A stretch of 20,777 nt of DNA. It comes from a virus. Location: IMG/VR virus record IMGVR_UViG_3300042384_000749, positions 1 to 20,777 of that record, one strand, 5' to 3'. A program made the position numbers and the translations under genes. Below are positions 11,592 to 20,157 of the stretch, in pieces; positions within the stretch are counted from its first letter, which is position 1, and each line of letters opens with the position of its first letter. Below the pieces are notes generated by a model. The model ran no database searches, had not been told where the DNA came from, and saw only the letters and a program-made list of their open reading frames with translations.

Positions 11592-12251
11592 TTACTGTCC
11601 CCCTAATAGGCCTTGCATCGACGCCATATGCTGACGCTGATGAAAATCATTCATAACGCGCGAGAAATCGTCGCTCTGTTGCTGAGCTAGTTGCACTTGC
11701 TGTTTGGGCTTGCCGAGTAATCCAACGGCCTGCTGCATCGGATCTGCATTTAAAAGATCCTCAATCGTTTTTGGCTGAGCGGCAGGAGCTGCAGCTTTAG
11801 CTGTCTGCTGATAGCTTACAGGCGAGCCGTAGATAGACCGAGCTGCATTAAGACGATTGTCCCAGCCGTCAACATTAGAAGCTATCCCCGTCTCTGCGCC
11901 CTTTGGTCTTTCGTAACCTAATGCAAAAGCTCCAGCCGCATCACCAGGCGATCGAGCTGACATCAGCTTTTGATACGTGTCGCCGTAACGGTTACGGAGC
12001 TCGTAATCGAGATATCCTAATTGAGTATTGAGGTCATTGACCGAGCCTCTGTTTTGCCTTGCGTAATCTTGTAGGCCAGACCAACGATCGCCTCTCCATT
12101 GAGCGATACCGTGGGCAGAACCACTGTCGCCAGGATTGACTGTAGGATTAACGCCACTCTCTTGCACAAGGTTTCCAACGATGCCTGCAGCAGCTACTGG
12201 CGTGTAGCCCTGTGCAATTAAATATTGATATGCTTGTTGCTGGTTATCCAT
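11592..12251 (-). CDS. Virion-associated tail lysozyme (phage tail lysozyme domain)
   Basis: Residues 1-140 of this 219-residue protein match the phage tail lysozyme domain: AAAGIVGNLVQESGVNP (residues 20-36, catalytic E31), SAHGIAQWRGDRW (45-57), QLGYLDYEL (77-85) and AFALGYERP (108-116). It is a glycan hydrolase carried in the virion to open a local hole in the peptidoglycan during infection, unlike the endolysin used for exit. A Gln/Ala/Pro-rich C-terminal tail follows, like those of its ejection-type neighbours. Start and upstream stop overlap as TAATG. Confidence 0.88.
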   Translation of the reverse strand: MDNQQQAYQYLIAQGYTPVAAAGIVGNLVQESGVNPTVNPGDSGSAHGIAQWRGDRWSGLQDYARQNRGSVNDLNTQLGYLDYELRNRYGDTYQKLMSARSPGDAAGAFALGYERPKGAETGIASNVDGWDNRLNAARSIYGSPVSYQQTAKAAAPAAQPKTIEDLLNADPMQQAVGLLGKPKQQVQLAQQQSDDFSRVMNDFHQRQHMASMQGLLGGQ

Positions 12252-13279
12252 TATGAAAGAAGCCCCAATAAGCCGCCCCCAATAGCACCTATGCCAGCGC
12301 CTGCTGGGCCGAAATAACTGCCGACTTTACCGCCAGCCATTGCGCCACCAAGTCCTGTCATTAACGGGCTTGACGTTTGCTGCTGAACGGGAGCCCAACC
12401 AATACTGCTCGTCGAAGATGTGCCGGTAGAGCTTGTGTCGTGCGGTGCAGACGAGACAGTTTGGTTATATACTTGCTGAGCCTGCAGTGGATATTGCGTC
12501 TGGAATTGCCAAAGTCCGTAGAGCTTATCGAGTGCAGATTGTCCTGTTTGCTGCTCAAGACCGCCATAGGTAAGAAGATTGTTAATGTCTGCAGTATTAG
12601 CCGCTCTATTTGCTGTTCCGAGATTTGAAAGAGCCTGACCGCCAGCAAGAGCATTTTGTCTATTTAGCTGCTGCATACTGTTTTGTGTTTGAACATCCTG
12701 GCCCAGAAAATTCACAGCATTATTATATCCAGATGAAAGCAAGTTAGCGACCAGATCATTTGTATTGCGATTGTTTTGAGCGGTAGCAACGCCCTCTTGC
12801 ACGCCGTGGCGTGAGCCGCCAAAAGCTTTAGCTGCTAACGCCTGATCAGCTGTTTGAGTTAGTGCGCTGTCGAGATTTCTTTTGCTTATGTCGCTTACAC
12901 TATTAACAACCTTATCAATGTAAGGGTTCATATACTGGCCTATGCCAGATAGACCGTATGCCAATGTTTTTGGATCGTTTGGCGTGAATGAGTTCTTGAT
13001 AGCGTCTGATGCATCGTCATAATATGACTGATATGCGCCCACATTATTTCTAATCAGATTTCCTGCAGCAGCTTGATCACCCGTCATTCCAACGGCTAGC
13101 GGCGCGTTATATTGAGGCGTCCCACTATTGATAATATTTTGCGCGTTAGTAACGCCAAATTGAGAGGCGTTCGTCAACCACTGTGGGATGTATTGATTGC
13201 TAGTTGTAGCAGTATTAGATGCCTGCACAGTAGGCGGGGCGTAGGTATACCCATTGTTGTTTTTACCGCCTTTAGACAT
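12251..13279 (-). CDS. Asn/Gln-rich putative ejection or internal virion protein
   Basis: This 342-residue protein starts MSKGGKNNNG and is dominated by Asn, Gln, Ala and Ser helices (residues 25-250). The Ser/Thr-rich linker (about 275-300) leads to a C-terminal glycine-zipper hydrophobic segment (GLGGAMAGGKVGSYFGPAG and on), which could insert in a membrane. This plan recurs in alphaproteobacterial short-tailed phages next to the tail lysozyme and suggests a channel component for DNA ejection. It overlaps the upstream GNAT-like gene by 8 nt. Confidence 0.58.
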   Translation of the reverse strand: MSKGGKNNNGYTYAPPTVQASNTATTSNQYIPQWLTNASQFGVTNAQNIINSGTPQYNAPLAVGMTGDQAAAGNLIRNNVGAYQSYYDDASDAIKNSFTPNDPKTLAYGLSGIGQYMNPYIDKVVNSVSDISKRNLDSALTQTADQALAAKAFGGSRHGVQEGVATAQNNRNTNDLVANLLSSGYNNAVNFLGQDVQTQNSMQQLNRQNALAGGQALSNLGTANRAANTADINNLLTYGGLEQQTGQSALDKLYGLWQFQTQYPLQAQQVYNQTVSSAPHDTSSTGTSSTSSIGWAPVQQQTSSPLMTGLGGAMAGGKVGSYFGPAGAGIGAIGGGLLGLLS

Positions 13280-13652
13280 TTTCAGTTCCCTCTATGGGTA
13301 GTTCAAAGGTTATGCACTTTGGCTTGAAGCCATATGCCGGAAATCTTTTCAGAAACCCTTTGCGTGATACGCTTGTCAGTGCGGAGCATTGATGCTCAGC
13401 GGCAAACGCTTTCACCTTTGGTAAGTAATGCTCTAGGAGCCGGTCTAGTTCGCCAGCAGCTATAAAAAGATGAAGCGTGCGTTTCTGAGGATATTGAACT
13501 ATCTCAGTGACAAGGCAGCATTTATCATCGCCCCAATATTGGAAGCGACCTGACTTGATACCTTCCGCAATATCTTCTCTTGTGTGTGTGTTGCCGCCGA
13601 GTTTTAAGGCCTTATCAAAAAGAGCCGGTAAACTAGATTGGTGGCTGGACAT
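13272..13652 (-). CDS. GNAT-like protein, similar in layout to T7 gp13-type virion proteins
   Basis: This protein of about 126 residues has the alternating beta-strand and helix pattern of a small GNAT fold: strands CCLVTEIVQYP and RTLHLFIAAGE, a helix with LDRLLEHYLPKVKAFAAEHQC, then SVSRKGFLKRFPAYGFKPKCITFEL, which resembles the last GNAT helix and strand. The acetyl-CoA loop is not obvious, so activity is doubtful. GNAT-like proteins occur at this place in many short-tailed phages. ATG 13652 and GTG 13658 are both possible starts; neither has a strong ribosome binding site. I took the ATG. Confidence 0.6.
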   Translation of the reverse strand: MSSHQSSLPALFDKALKLGGNTHTREDIAEGIKSGRFQYWGDDKCCLVTEIVQYPQKRTLHLFIAAGELDRLLEHYLPKVKAFAAEHQCSALTSVSRKGFLKRFPAYGFKPKCITFELPIEGTENV

Positions 13653-13881
13653 CGCCACGCGTTGCTACAGCTGTGGTAATCACACCAGAGTTATTAACCG
13701 TCACCTCATACACAGTCCCATTAGGAGCCTGTAGTAATATTTGCTGCTGCACAATGTTTGGGCCAGCAAGTAGGCTCAATCTTCTAGACAGTAGCGACAT
13801 AAAGGCTGAGAAATAGCCTGCATCATATTGTCTAGGGACTGTGCCAAATGACGGTTGCGGTAATGGTTTTGATACCGTCAT
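13633..13881 (-). CDS. Small conserved-type phage protein between nozzle and GNAT-like genes
   Basis: This 82-residue protein has a Pro-rich N-terminus (SKPLPQPSFGTVPRQYDAGYF), a helical middle and a beta-rich end (ILLQAPNGTVYEVTVNNSG). It has no recognised domain. The start overlaps the nozzle stop as ATGA, and the 3' end overlaps the next gene by about 20 nt, so it is firmly in the late operon. It is likely a minor virion or assembly protein. Confidence 0.62.
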   Translation of the reverse strand: MTVSKPLPQPSFGTVPRQYDAGYFSAFMSLLSRRLSLLAGPNIVQQQILLQAPNGTVYEVTVNNSGVITTAVATRGDVQPPI

Positions 13882-15698
13882 CTTCGGCCACCATTTTTGT
13901 TCACATCAAATCGGATTTGACCAACACTCCAATAGGCGTCATTTGTTGCTTCAATTCGCAATCTAATATCTCTGCCAGATACGCGTGTATCAGTATAGCC
14001 ATCAGCCCTCGGAGAATATGGCCCAAACTCTACCTCATTCTGACCAGGCGCATATTTTGATTTAAATTTAACTTGATAATTATTAACGTCACTGTCTGGA
14101 TCGCTAGCGACTAGAGCCTGATTGATCTCAACGTAATTATCGCCCTGGCCAAAATCTAAAACAGACGTTTCAGCCCATACGCTACCAACTCTAGATGTTC
14201 CATCATCAGTCCAGCCGTCTTCATATTGATAGACGTTGTTATCTGTCTTAGCCAAAAGAGGATAACTAGCCGTAACAGCTCCAACAGCTGCCGTTACATT
14301 TCTTTGACCTCTAATCCAGACATTATCTGCATAGTTCCAGATAACGTAATTATTTGGCTCACCGTCTGGGGCGTGTATATCTACATAATCAAACCAAAAC
14401 TCAGGAAATGCACCGTTCTCGTGCATATGAGATCGGTAGTTCCCATATAATGGGTCATAGTTCTGTTTGATATCGCCAAACATTGGACAATCGAGAAGGC
14501 GAATAGCGCCGCCTGAGTAAACCCAGAAACCACTCTCACCAAACCAGACTGTGTAAGAGCCTCCAGATGCAATCGCGCAAGGCGCTGAGAAGGTTGTAGA
14601 ACCTAGTTTCTCTACGCCATAGAAATACGGCGCACCTACATATCGCACCAGAAAACATTCGTGTTGCGTTAGAACCAAAACGCCTTCCTTAACGCGCACG
14701 CCTGTAATAATTGGCGACGATGCCTCAAGGTCAATATAACCAGCCTGACCTGTGCTTACGTTAAAAGTCCAGCCGTTGTAGTTTTCAAAGTCAGACCAGG
14801 CTACGCGGCGAGGATTACCACCTGCTCCCATCAACATAACTGCACGCTCAGCCGTTACAGCCATAGCGTAGTTGCCTGTAGGGGCATTCGATGGAACGTC
14901 CATCTTAGGAACAACGCCAGTTGTAGGCGTTAAATGCAACAAGCGGCCATCTGATGAACACATAGCAAGCAGATCAGAACCAAACGATCCAAAGCTCCAA
15001 TGGTCTGGCTTACGGAAAATTGGTGGGTTCGAGCTCCGCTGCCTTCCATAATTATCCTGACCTACAATCCAGCTTGCTGTATGCGTTCCAGAACCTGCAC
15101 TTGATGTATTTATTGGAGCTCCATTCTTGCCACCAGATGCTAAACAGACCCTAAATGTGTTTGTTGATACAGGTATTACATAATAAGCAGTACCAACAAC
15201 TAGACCGCTAGGCAGCGTTCCAGTTGTGGTGAATTTTACAACGTCATCAGATGTAAGTCCGTGGTCTGTCCAAGTAATAACTGCTGGAGAAGCGTTAGTA
15301 ATCGTAACAGTTGCAGATGACGCAATTGTGGTTCCAGATGGATCGCTAATCGGGATCTCATCAGTTCCCCAATCAAGAGAACCGTAACCGCCACCAGCAA
15401 TAGCATCCATACCAATAAACGATAATGGGGTAACATCTGTCAAAGAACCAAATAGAACGCTTACACCGCTTTCGTGACCTATAGCCGTCCATTCTCTTGC
15501 TGCATTATCTCGCCATTGGAATAGCGTTCTTACAGGAGACGGTAGTGGCTCAGATGAAATACGAGTGTTGCCGCCGATTGGCATAATACTGCCAGCTAGC
15601 CAGCGAACGTTAGAACTATTCCACCAGGTGTTTGGCGCGTCATTTGGGGTTGCCTGTCGAACAACACCAGGAGGAAATTTAATTGGAACAAAAGGCAT
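13878..15698 (-). CDS. Tail nozzle/stem-type structural protein with inserted beta domain
   Basis: This is a 606-residue protein. The N-terminus (MPFVPIKFPPGVVRQAT, then WWNSSNVRWLAGSIMPIGG) is characteristic of a podovirus tail protein group that forms the stem or nozzle below the portal. The rest has propeller-like, Trp/Gly-rich beta repeats, with 'WSFGSFGSDLLAM' and 'VAWSDFENY' typical of the group. Residues about 123-209 are an extra beta module (ITWTDHGL, TGTLPSGLVVGTAYYV). I chose ATG 15698, which has GAGGG eight bases upstream and gives the standard start; an upstream in-frame start at 15716 overlaps the previous gene. The stop overlaps the next gene as ATGA. Confidence 0.75.
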   Translation of the reverse strand: MPFVPIKFPPGVVRQATPNDAPNTWWNSSNVRWLAGSIMPIGGNTRISSEPLPSPVRTLFQWRDNAAREWTAIGHESGVSVLFGSLTDVTPLSFIGMDAIAGGGYGSLDWGTDEIPISDPSGTTIASSATVTITNASPAVITWTDHGLTSDDVVKFTTTGTLPSGLVVGTAYYVIPVSTNTFRVCLASGGKNGAPINTSSAGSGTHTASWIVGQDNYGRQRSSNPPIFRKPDHWSFGSFGSDLLAMCSSDGRLLHLTPTTGVVPKMDVPSNAPTGNYAMAVTAERAVMLMGAGGNPRRVAWSDFENYNGWTFNVSTGQAGYIDLEASSPIITGVRVKEGVLVLTQHECFLVRYVGAPYFYGVEKLGSTTFSAPCAIASGGSYTVWFGESGFWVYSGGAIRLLDCPMFGDIKQNYDPLYGNYRSHMHENGAFPEFWFDYVDIHAPDGEPNNYVIWNYADNVWIRGQRNVTAAVGAVTASYPLLAKTDNNVYQYEDGWTDDGTSRVGSVWAETSVLDFGQGDNYVEINQALVASDPDSDVNNYQVKFKSKYAPGQNEVEFGPYSPRADGYTDTRVSGRDIRLRIEATNDAYWSVGQIRFDVNKNGGRR

Positions 15699-15706
15699 TA
15701 TTTCCC

Positions 15707-16384
15707 TCAAGACCAAGAAATTGACACGTAGCCATTATTTGTTCCAGCCGCACCGCTTGAGAGCGTTCTTGTCACATATCCACAAGACGTCGCGCAACAA
15801 TAAGCGCATCCCCAACCACAACTACAATAAGCTGTGCAGACACACTCATATTGTAAGTTATTGCCGCCGCCACCGCCGCCACCAACACCGCCAATTGTTA
15901 CAGCAACACCTACACCCTGATTTGCTAATACAGAATATTGATTAGCGTCAGTTACAGATAGCGAGAATGAAGCAGACGCCTGAGAACCACCTCCAAGGCT
16001 TGGCTGACCGCCTGGGCCTTCTGGGCTTTGCACATATCCGTGGAAATAGGTAATCCCACCATTACCGCCTGCACCACCAGACGTAAGGTTTCCACTTTGT
16101 CCTGCTTGTCCACCTTGTCCACTAACAACAGTTACATTAAAATTGTTAAATAAAGGAATTGTCCAAGTCTGATTATTATATAAAGTTGTGCTACCAGCAA
16201 CAACTGGACTATTATTTCTCTTACCAGCAAAATCAGAAAATGATATTGGGCCAGATGTTTGTAAATATCCACGATAATTGCTTGTGTTAAACCAACGTAT
16301 TCCATAGTAATTTGTTAATGTATCACCCAAGCCAAACTCGGCTTTGATGTCGCTCATACTTATATTAGTTGTAGGAACCGTCAT
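15707..16384 (-). CDS. Glycine-rich tail tip/adhesin-like protein with cysteine cluster
   Basis: This 225-residue protein starts with a conserved phage tail segment (ISMSDIKAEFGLG, and PISFSDFAGKRN at residues 46-57). Polyglycine loops follow (QGGQAGQSG near 90; a GGVGG run at 166-174), as in glycine-rich phage adhesins. Just after the longest Gly run, eight cysteines fall within 21 residues (181, 183, 187, 189, 193, 196, 197, 201). The end, GAAGTNNGYVSISW, is typical of such proteins. I infer a receptor-binding or tail-tip role. The start overlaps the upstream stop as ATGA. Confidence 0.65.
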   Translation of the reverse strand: MTVPTTNISMSDIKAEFGLGDTLTNYYGIRWFNTSNYRGYLQTSGPISFSDFAGKRNNSPVVAGSTTLYNNQTWTIPLFNNFNVTVVSGQGGQAGQSGNLTSGGAGGNGGITYFHGYVQSPEGPGGQPSLGGGSQASASFSLSVTDANQYSVLANQGVGVAVTIGGVGGGGGGGNNLQYECVCTAYCSCGWGCAYCCATSCGYVTRTLSSGAAGTNNGYVSISWS

Positions 16385-16722
16385 TGTATTTCGCCACCAA
16401 TCGGATACTGACAGTTATACAAAGCGCCAATTACTGGTTCTGCAACTGTAACGCCATCAGATGTCCAGTCAGATAATGTTTTAGAATAGCGATACTCTGT
16501 AATTTCATCGCCAAACAGTTTACCGCTAGGTATTGGCGTTGAGAATGTTATTACTGAGAAAACGCCTGGATATTGGGTGCTTTCATCTGGTTGATTAGGA
16601 TCTGGAACGTCTAACACCTTCGTGAAATATCTATCAACGAAAGAATAACCTTTTTCCTCTAATGCACGCGTTTCATATCTGTAAGTTGGATAATCTGGCG
16701 CGTGTATTATAACGATCGCCAT
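16381..16722 (-). CDS. Small tail-fibre-region protein, unknown function
   Basis: This 113-residue protein begins with a hydrophobic strand (MAIVIIHAPDYP) and is beta-rich and acidic after that, with no recognised motif. It lies between the S74 fibre and the glycine-rich adhesin-like gene, sharing TAATG and ATGA overlaps with both, so it probably takes part in fibre assembly or attachment. No cysteine pattern, coiled coil or membrane segment stands out. Confidence 0.6.
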   Translation of the reverse strand: MAIVIIHAPDYPTYRYETRALEEKGYSFVDRYFTKVLDVPDPNQPDESTQYPGVFSVITFSTPIPSGKLFGDEITEYRYSKTLSDWTSDGVTVAEPVIGALYNCQYPIGGEIQ

Positions 16723-17648
16723 TATCTGCTCTCCATAAGCTCGATCTTATTAGATAGCTCTTTAATGGCCTCGATAAGAACGCCTACAAGATTTCCGTAT
16801 GCTACAGACAGTGTGCCGTCATTCTCTTTTACAACCTCTGGAACAATATCGCGGATCTCTTGAGCTATGACGCCAACGCCAGCCTCGCCTGTATCAATAC
16901 GATCGTAATAAACGCCACGCATCTGGTTTACGAGATCAACCGCGTTTTGAATTGTTTTTACGTTTTCTTTAAGTTTGGCATCCGAGTAAGCTGTGACGTT
17001 TCCTGTAGCAACAAAATTACCGCTATTATCAGTTCTGCTGATCCAACCGCCTGATGTTCCTAAAAACCCAATAAGGCCGCTGTTGCAATGCACTTGGAAT
17101 GTGCCGTTGTCCGTATCAGCCATAACAACAGTTGGGGATGTATTCTGGATTGTTAAGTTTCCAGACATCGTGCCGCCAGCCAGATTAAGCTTTAAGGCAT
17201 CAGCAGTATCAACGTAAGTCTTAGTTGTTGGGTTTGCAGAGGCGCTTGGAGTTTGAACCGTAACTGCGCCGTTAAATGTAGCGGCCCCAGTAAAAGTTGA
17301 CGCGCCACCAACAGCAAGAGTGCTTGATAAATTAACAGCCCCTGTCACACCAAGGGTTGTCCCAAATGTTGCTGCACCAGTTAAGTTGATTGTTGCAAAT
17401 GTAGCAGTGCTAGTAACATTTACCGTTGATAAAGTTGCCAACCCAGACACATTAATCGTTGAAGAAAATGTCTGTGCAGCAGAAAAAACCATTGGGCCGG
17501 CAACAGTCTGAGATGTTGTCAAAGCGCGTGACAGCATATGCGTGTCAACTGTCGATAAATCTGTGTTAACGTGGGTTCCCCACGCGTTTGTATCGGCACC
17601 CACCTCCGGCTGTATGAGGTTATAGGTAGGGGTGTAAGTGTTTGCCAT
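16722..17648 (-). CDS. Tail fibre with C-terminal S74 intramolecular chaperone
   Basis: This is a 308-residue fibre. Residues 1-50 form the attachment part (TYNLIQPEVGADTNAWGTHVN). Residues about 57-132 are a repetitive Thr/Ala/Val stretch with GAATF- and TTLGVTGA-like motifs, likely a triple-stranded beta shaft. The C-terminus (from 221) is a peptidase S74 domain: S222-D-A-K-L-K-E, then GVGVIAQEI, LSVAYGNLVGVL and a final coiled coil. S74 domains help trimerise the fibre and then cut themselves off at the Ser. The domain is shorter than average but keeps the motif order. Confidence 0.85.
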   Translation of the reverse strand: MANTYTPTYNLIQPEVGADTNAWGTHVNTDLSTVDTHMLSRALTTSQTVAGPMVFSAAQTFSSTINVSGLATLSTVNVTSTATFATINLTGAATFGTTLGVTGAVNLSSTLAVGGASTFTGAATFNGAVTVQTPSASANPTTKTYVDTADALKLNLAGGTMSGNLTIQNTSPTVVMADTDNGTFQVHCNSGLIGFLGTSGGWISRTDNSGNFVATGNVTAYSDAKLKENVKTIQNAVDLVNQMRGVYYDRIDTGEAGVGVIAQEIRDIVPEVVKENDGTLSVAYGNLVGVLIEAIKELSNKIELMESR

Positions 17649-18160
17649 TATATCACCGTTGTCAGGTAAGGTGCGGGATCGTTTTTAGGCACCCAGATTG
17701 TTGGGTCATCCGGCTGATCTGGTTCAAGCCATAAGATGTATGCTTTTTGTGAATAGCTATCCGGCGTCTCTACAGCCGACATAGCTATCGTTCCCGTCAT
17801 TTGTATATTAAATGCGGCAACGTCAGGCGCTTCAGTTAAATCAAAATATATGTTTTGATTATTAGCAGCAAAAGACGCTGTGTCTTGCGCTTCTGTAGCC
17901 TCTATGTATCCAAGTATTGCAAAGAACAGCAGGCCTTCAAAAGTATCCGGCGCTTCAGTAACTGCAAATGATGCAGTGCTTCGTATCTCAAAATTAAAGT
18001 CTGTAACATCTTGAGCTTCAACAGCCGCAAGAACAATATTCTGGTTATTGATAGAAAAGTTTAGAGTGTCTTTAGCTTCTGTAGCAGCAAGAACAGCAGG
18101 ATTGCCTAATACGCCCGTAGAGGCTAAAGGCGCAGCCGCTATTGGCGAAAATCCTAGCAT
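17648..18160 (-). CDS. Tail-fibre-region protein with six 21-residue repeats
   Basis: This 170-residue protein is unassigned. From about residue 26 it contains six tandem repeats built on a short motif A-x-E-A/T-x-D-T/V/S, with the Asp at residues 31, 51, 72, 93, 113 and 134, so the period is 20-21 residues. Two repeats share NNQNI. The regularity predicts a beta-strand solenoid or shaft. A Pro/Asp-rich end (WLEPDQPDDPTIWVPKND) follows. GAGGT precedes the ATG. It is probably a fibre accessory or decoration component. Confidence 0.65.
   Translation of the reverse strand: MLGFSPIAAAPLASTGVLGNPAVLAATEAKDTLNFSINNQNIVLAAVEAQDVTDFNFEIRSTASFAVTEAPDTFEGLLFFAILGYIEATEAQDTASFAANNQNIYFDLTEAPDVAAFNIQMTGTIAMSAVETPDSYSQKAYILWLEPDQPDDPTIWVPKNDPAPYLTTVI
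17741..18085 (-). repeat. Coding region of six tandem 21-aa repeats
   Basis: This stretch encodes residues 26-140 of the 170-aa fibre-region protein. The repeats are divergent at the DNA level but regular at the protein level (Asp spacings 20, 21, 21, 20, 21). Such repeats can change copy number by recombination. Confidence 0.65.
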
Positions 18161-18185
18161 TTAGCAAACCTCAAGCGGCGATATA

Positions 18186-18419
18186 TTAAAGACCTATTAA
18201 TGTTTTTAGCTCATCCACGCTCAACCCCGCCGCCGCGAGCTTCTCTTGTGGCGTTAAAGGAGCGGGTTCTGGAGGTGGGACGTATGGGTTAGGCGTGTTG
18301 CCTGTGTCGATCCATTCTTGGATTACTTCAACGAGGCAGCTTTCCTGACGCCCATCAGGCCACTCGCGCCATACAATAGTGTGGTCAGCATTAGCATATT
18401 GCCAAACTGGATCGCTCAT
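18186..18419 (-). CDS. Small tail-fibre assembly-like protein
   Basis: This 77-residue protein has a beta-rich N-terminus (VWQYANADHTIVWREW), then EWIDTGNTPNPYVPPPEP, a pattern common in small proteins that follow phage fibre genes, and an end, LTPQEKLAAAGLSVDELKTLIG, predicted helical. I chose ATG 18419, which overlaps the fibre stop as ATGA, over 18428. A chaperone role for the preceding fibre is inference from position. Confidence 0.6.
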   Translation of the reverse strand: MSDPVWQYANADHTIVWREWPDGRQESCLVEVIQEWIDTGNTPNPYVPPPEPAPLTPQEKLAAAGLSVDELKTLIGL

Positions 18420-19459
18420 AACTCGCACCCTGTAAAATATATAACTGCGTTGCTGGTAGCCGAAGCTAATCTACAGCCGTCGCACACGGTTAATGGTGTT
18501 CCTGCCACGCCAAGCGTGACGGAACCAGTATACGGTGTTGCGTCAGAAAAAGTCATAGACGATAATGTTGTTGTTGCTCTTGCTTGAACGTAAAAATCAC
18601 TGGCAGCCGATACAACAATTCCAGTTGGGCTAACTCGCGCGGCAACTGGAAGCTGGAAAATAGCTACACCTGTATTTGTTGCGTAAGTATAACCGGGCGC
18701 AAATACTTGAGGAGCGCCAGATGCTTTCCAATACGGTAAATACCTCTGACACTGCGCCAACTGCTCGGAGTAAATCTGCCGCTCATACGGAGTGGCGACT
18801 GAGCCGACTTCTAGTTGGACGCCAGTAAGGTTGAAAGACCCAGTTGTAAGCCCTGTGCCAAGCGCAATAGTAACTTGCAGGCCATTCACGCAACTTGTTG
18901 TCAGCGTGAACGTATTGCTAAAAGTTGTCCAAGTGGCGTTAGCAATACTTGGTAGTGTGTAAGTCGTCGCAGCCGATGTGGTAGATGTGTAATTGTTAGC
19001 GGCAGTCGGCGCAGCAAGCGCAATCGTCGCAGTCGTAACTGCCGAACCAGTGCTTTGATAAATACGGCCCGACACCGTAACCTGAACGCCGCTTGCCAAG
19101 TCCTGCGTGTTCACGCTCTCAATACGCTGACGAACAGCGACGTTGGTGACAGATGCCGCGCTGGCGACATTCAGACTATCAGCAAAGCCAGTCGGAATAA
19201 CCGTGGTGCTTTGCGTAACCGTAACAGTCGCGCCAGTAGGCGTCACAAACCAACGGTCTAAAGTATATGCGCCTGCGGTCGTAGCCGCTACAGAGCCACG
19301 CTGATAGACGCCCATATCTCCATTTATGATACGATTGCGCTTAAAGCTATAAGCAGGCGCAACCATACCGCCAACGGTAGCGTTGCCAGAAGCATCTAGC
19401 GTGAGGTTAGCGGTAGAACTAGAGGCGTTCTGAATTGTAGAAACGCGGAGTGTGGACAT
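18416..19459 (-). CDS. Tail fibre / receptor-binding-type protein
   Basis: This 347-residue protein has a widespread phage fibre plan. There is a short N-terminal adaptor (STLRVSTIQNASSS), then KRNRIINGDMGVYQRG and YTLDRWFV (about residues 40-73), a Thr/Ala/Val-rich beta-sandwich domain, and the typical LTGVQLEVGSVATPYERQ followed by LAQCQRYLPYW (about 213-243). The C-terminal 90 residues are variable and contain three Cys. The middle resembles carbohydrate-binding beta domains, so glycan recognition is likely. The start shares TGATG with the upstream stop. Confidence 0.75.
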   Translation of the reverse strand: MSTLRVSTIQNASSSTANLTLDASGNATVGGMVAPAYSFKRNRIINGDMGVYQRGSVAATTAGAYTLDRWFVTPTGATVTVTQSTTVIPTGFADSLNVASAASVTNVAVRQRIESVNTQDLASGVQVTVSGRIYQSTGSAVTTATIALAAPTAANNYTSTTSAATTYTLPSIANATWTTFSNTFTLTTSCVNGLQVTIALGTGLTTGSFNLTGVQLEVGSVATPYERQIYSEQLAQCQRYLPYWKASGAPQVFAPGYTYATNTGVAIFQLPVAARVSPTGIVVSAASDFYVQARATTTLSSMTFSDATPYTGSVTLGVAGTPLTVCDGCRLASATSNAVIYFTGCEL

Positions 19460-20157
19460 CAGTTAGCCTCCAAAGCGGCTATGCGCGCTTCTAGTGCGTC
19501 GTTCTTTGCGGAGAGTTCTTGGATGGCGGCTGTTAATGTAGCAACCAAATACGAAGCGTCTATGCCTTGGTATTTTGGCTTGCCACCGTCGTCTACAGCG
19601 TCTTTTTCACCCGTGACGGCGCTTGGAACGATAGCTTGAACCTCGTGAGCGATAAATCCCTCACCGGCTTGCCCGTCGCAATCCTTCCACACCCACTTAG
19701 AGGGTTTCAACGCTAATGTCTTTTGCAGGCCGTCCGTTATAGGTGCAATCTGTTCTTTGAGCCGATAATCGGATGAAGTGTTGTAAAGAATAGCGTTTGT
19801 GGCGCCGTTCCTTGATATTGAGCCTATACCCGCGCCAGAGTTGTTATAAAACTGCACGAATATAGCGCCGCTTGTGGCGGTTGTAACGTCTAAACCCAAA
19901 CCAGTATTGTTATTAGTCGCGTCGGCTGCGCTAAAGCTAATAGCTAATTTTGCATAGCCACCCGGATTGTTTCGGCCAATACCCACATTCTGACTGCTAT
20001 CAACCCGTAACGCCTCAGTGCCGTTTGTGCTAATAGCAATATTGCCAGCCGAGGGATAAAATACGCCCGTATCAGCATCGCTGCCGCGCTCAGTTGGCGT
20101 TCCTGCCGAACCGTCAATCCCAGAGACGCCATTCGTGCCAGATAAAGTTAATGGCAT
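19459..20157 (-). CDS. Second tail fibre with C-terminal S74 intramolecular chaperone
   Basis: This 232-residue protein has an N-terminal adaptor (LTLSGTNGVSGIDGS, then DTGVFYPSAGNIAISTNGTEALRV, common in aquatic phage fibres), a short beta shaft (residues 60-125), and an S74 domain. The domain carries S129-D-Y-R-L-K-E, GEGFIAHEVQAIVP (165-178), YQGIDASYLVATL and a terminal coiled coil. The chaperone is expected to guide trimer folding and release itself by cleavage at S129. It overlaps both neighbours by one base. Confidence 0.85.
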   Translation of the reverse strand: MPLTLSGTNGVSGIDGSAGTPTERGSDADTGVFYPSAGNIAISTNGTEALRVDSSQNVGIGRNNPGGYAKLAISFSAADATNNNTGLGLDVTTATSGAIFVQFYNNSGAGIGSISRNGATNAILYNTSSDYRLKEQIAPITDGLQKTLALKPSKWVWKDCDGQAGEGFIAHEVQAIVPSAVTGEKDAVDDGGKPKYQGIDASYLVATLTAAIQELSAKNDALEARIAALEAN

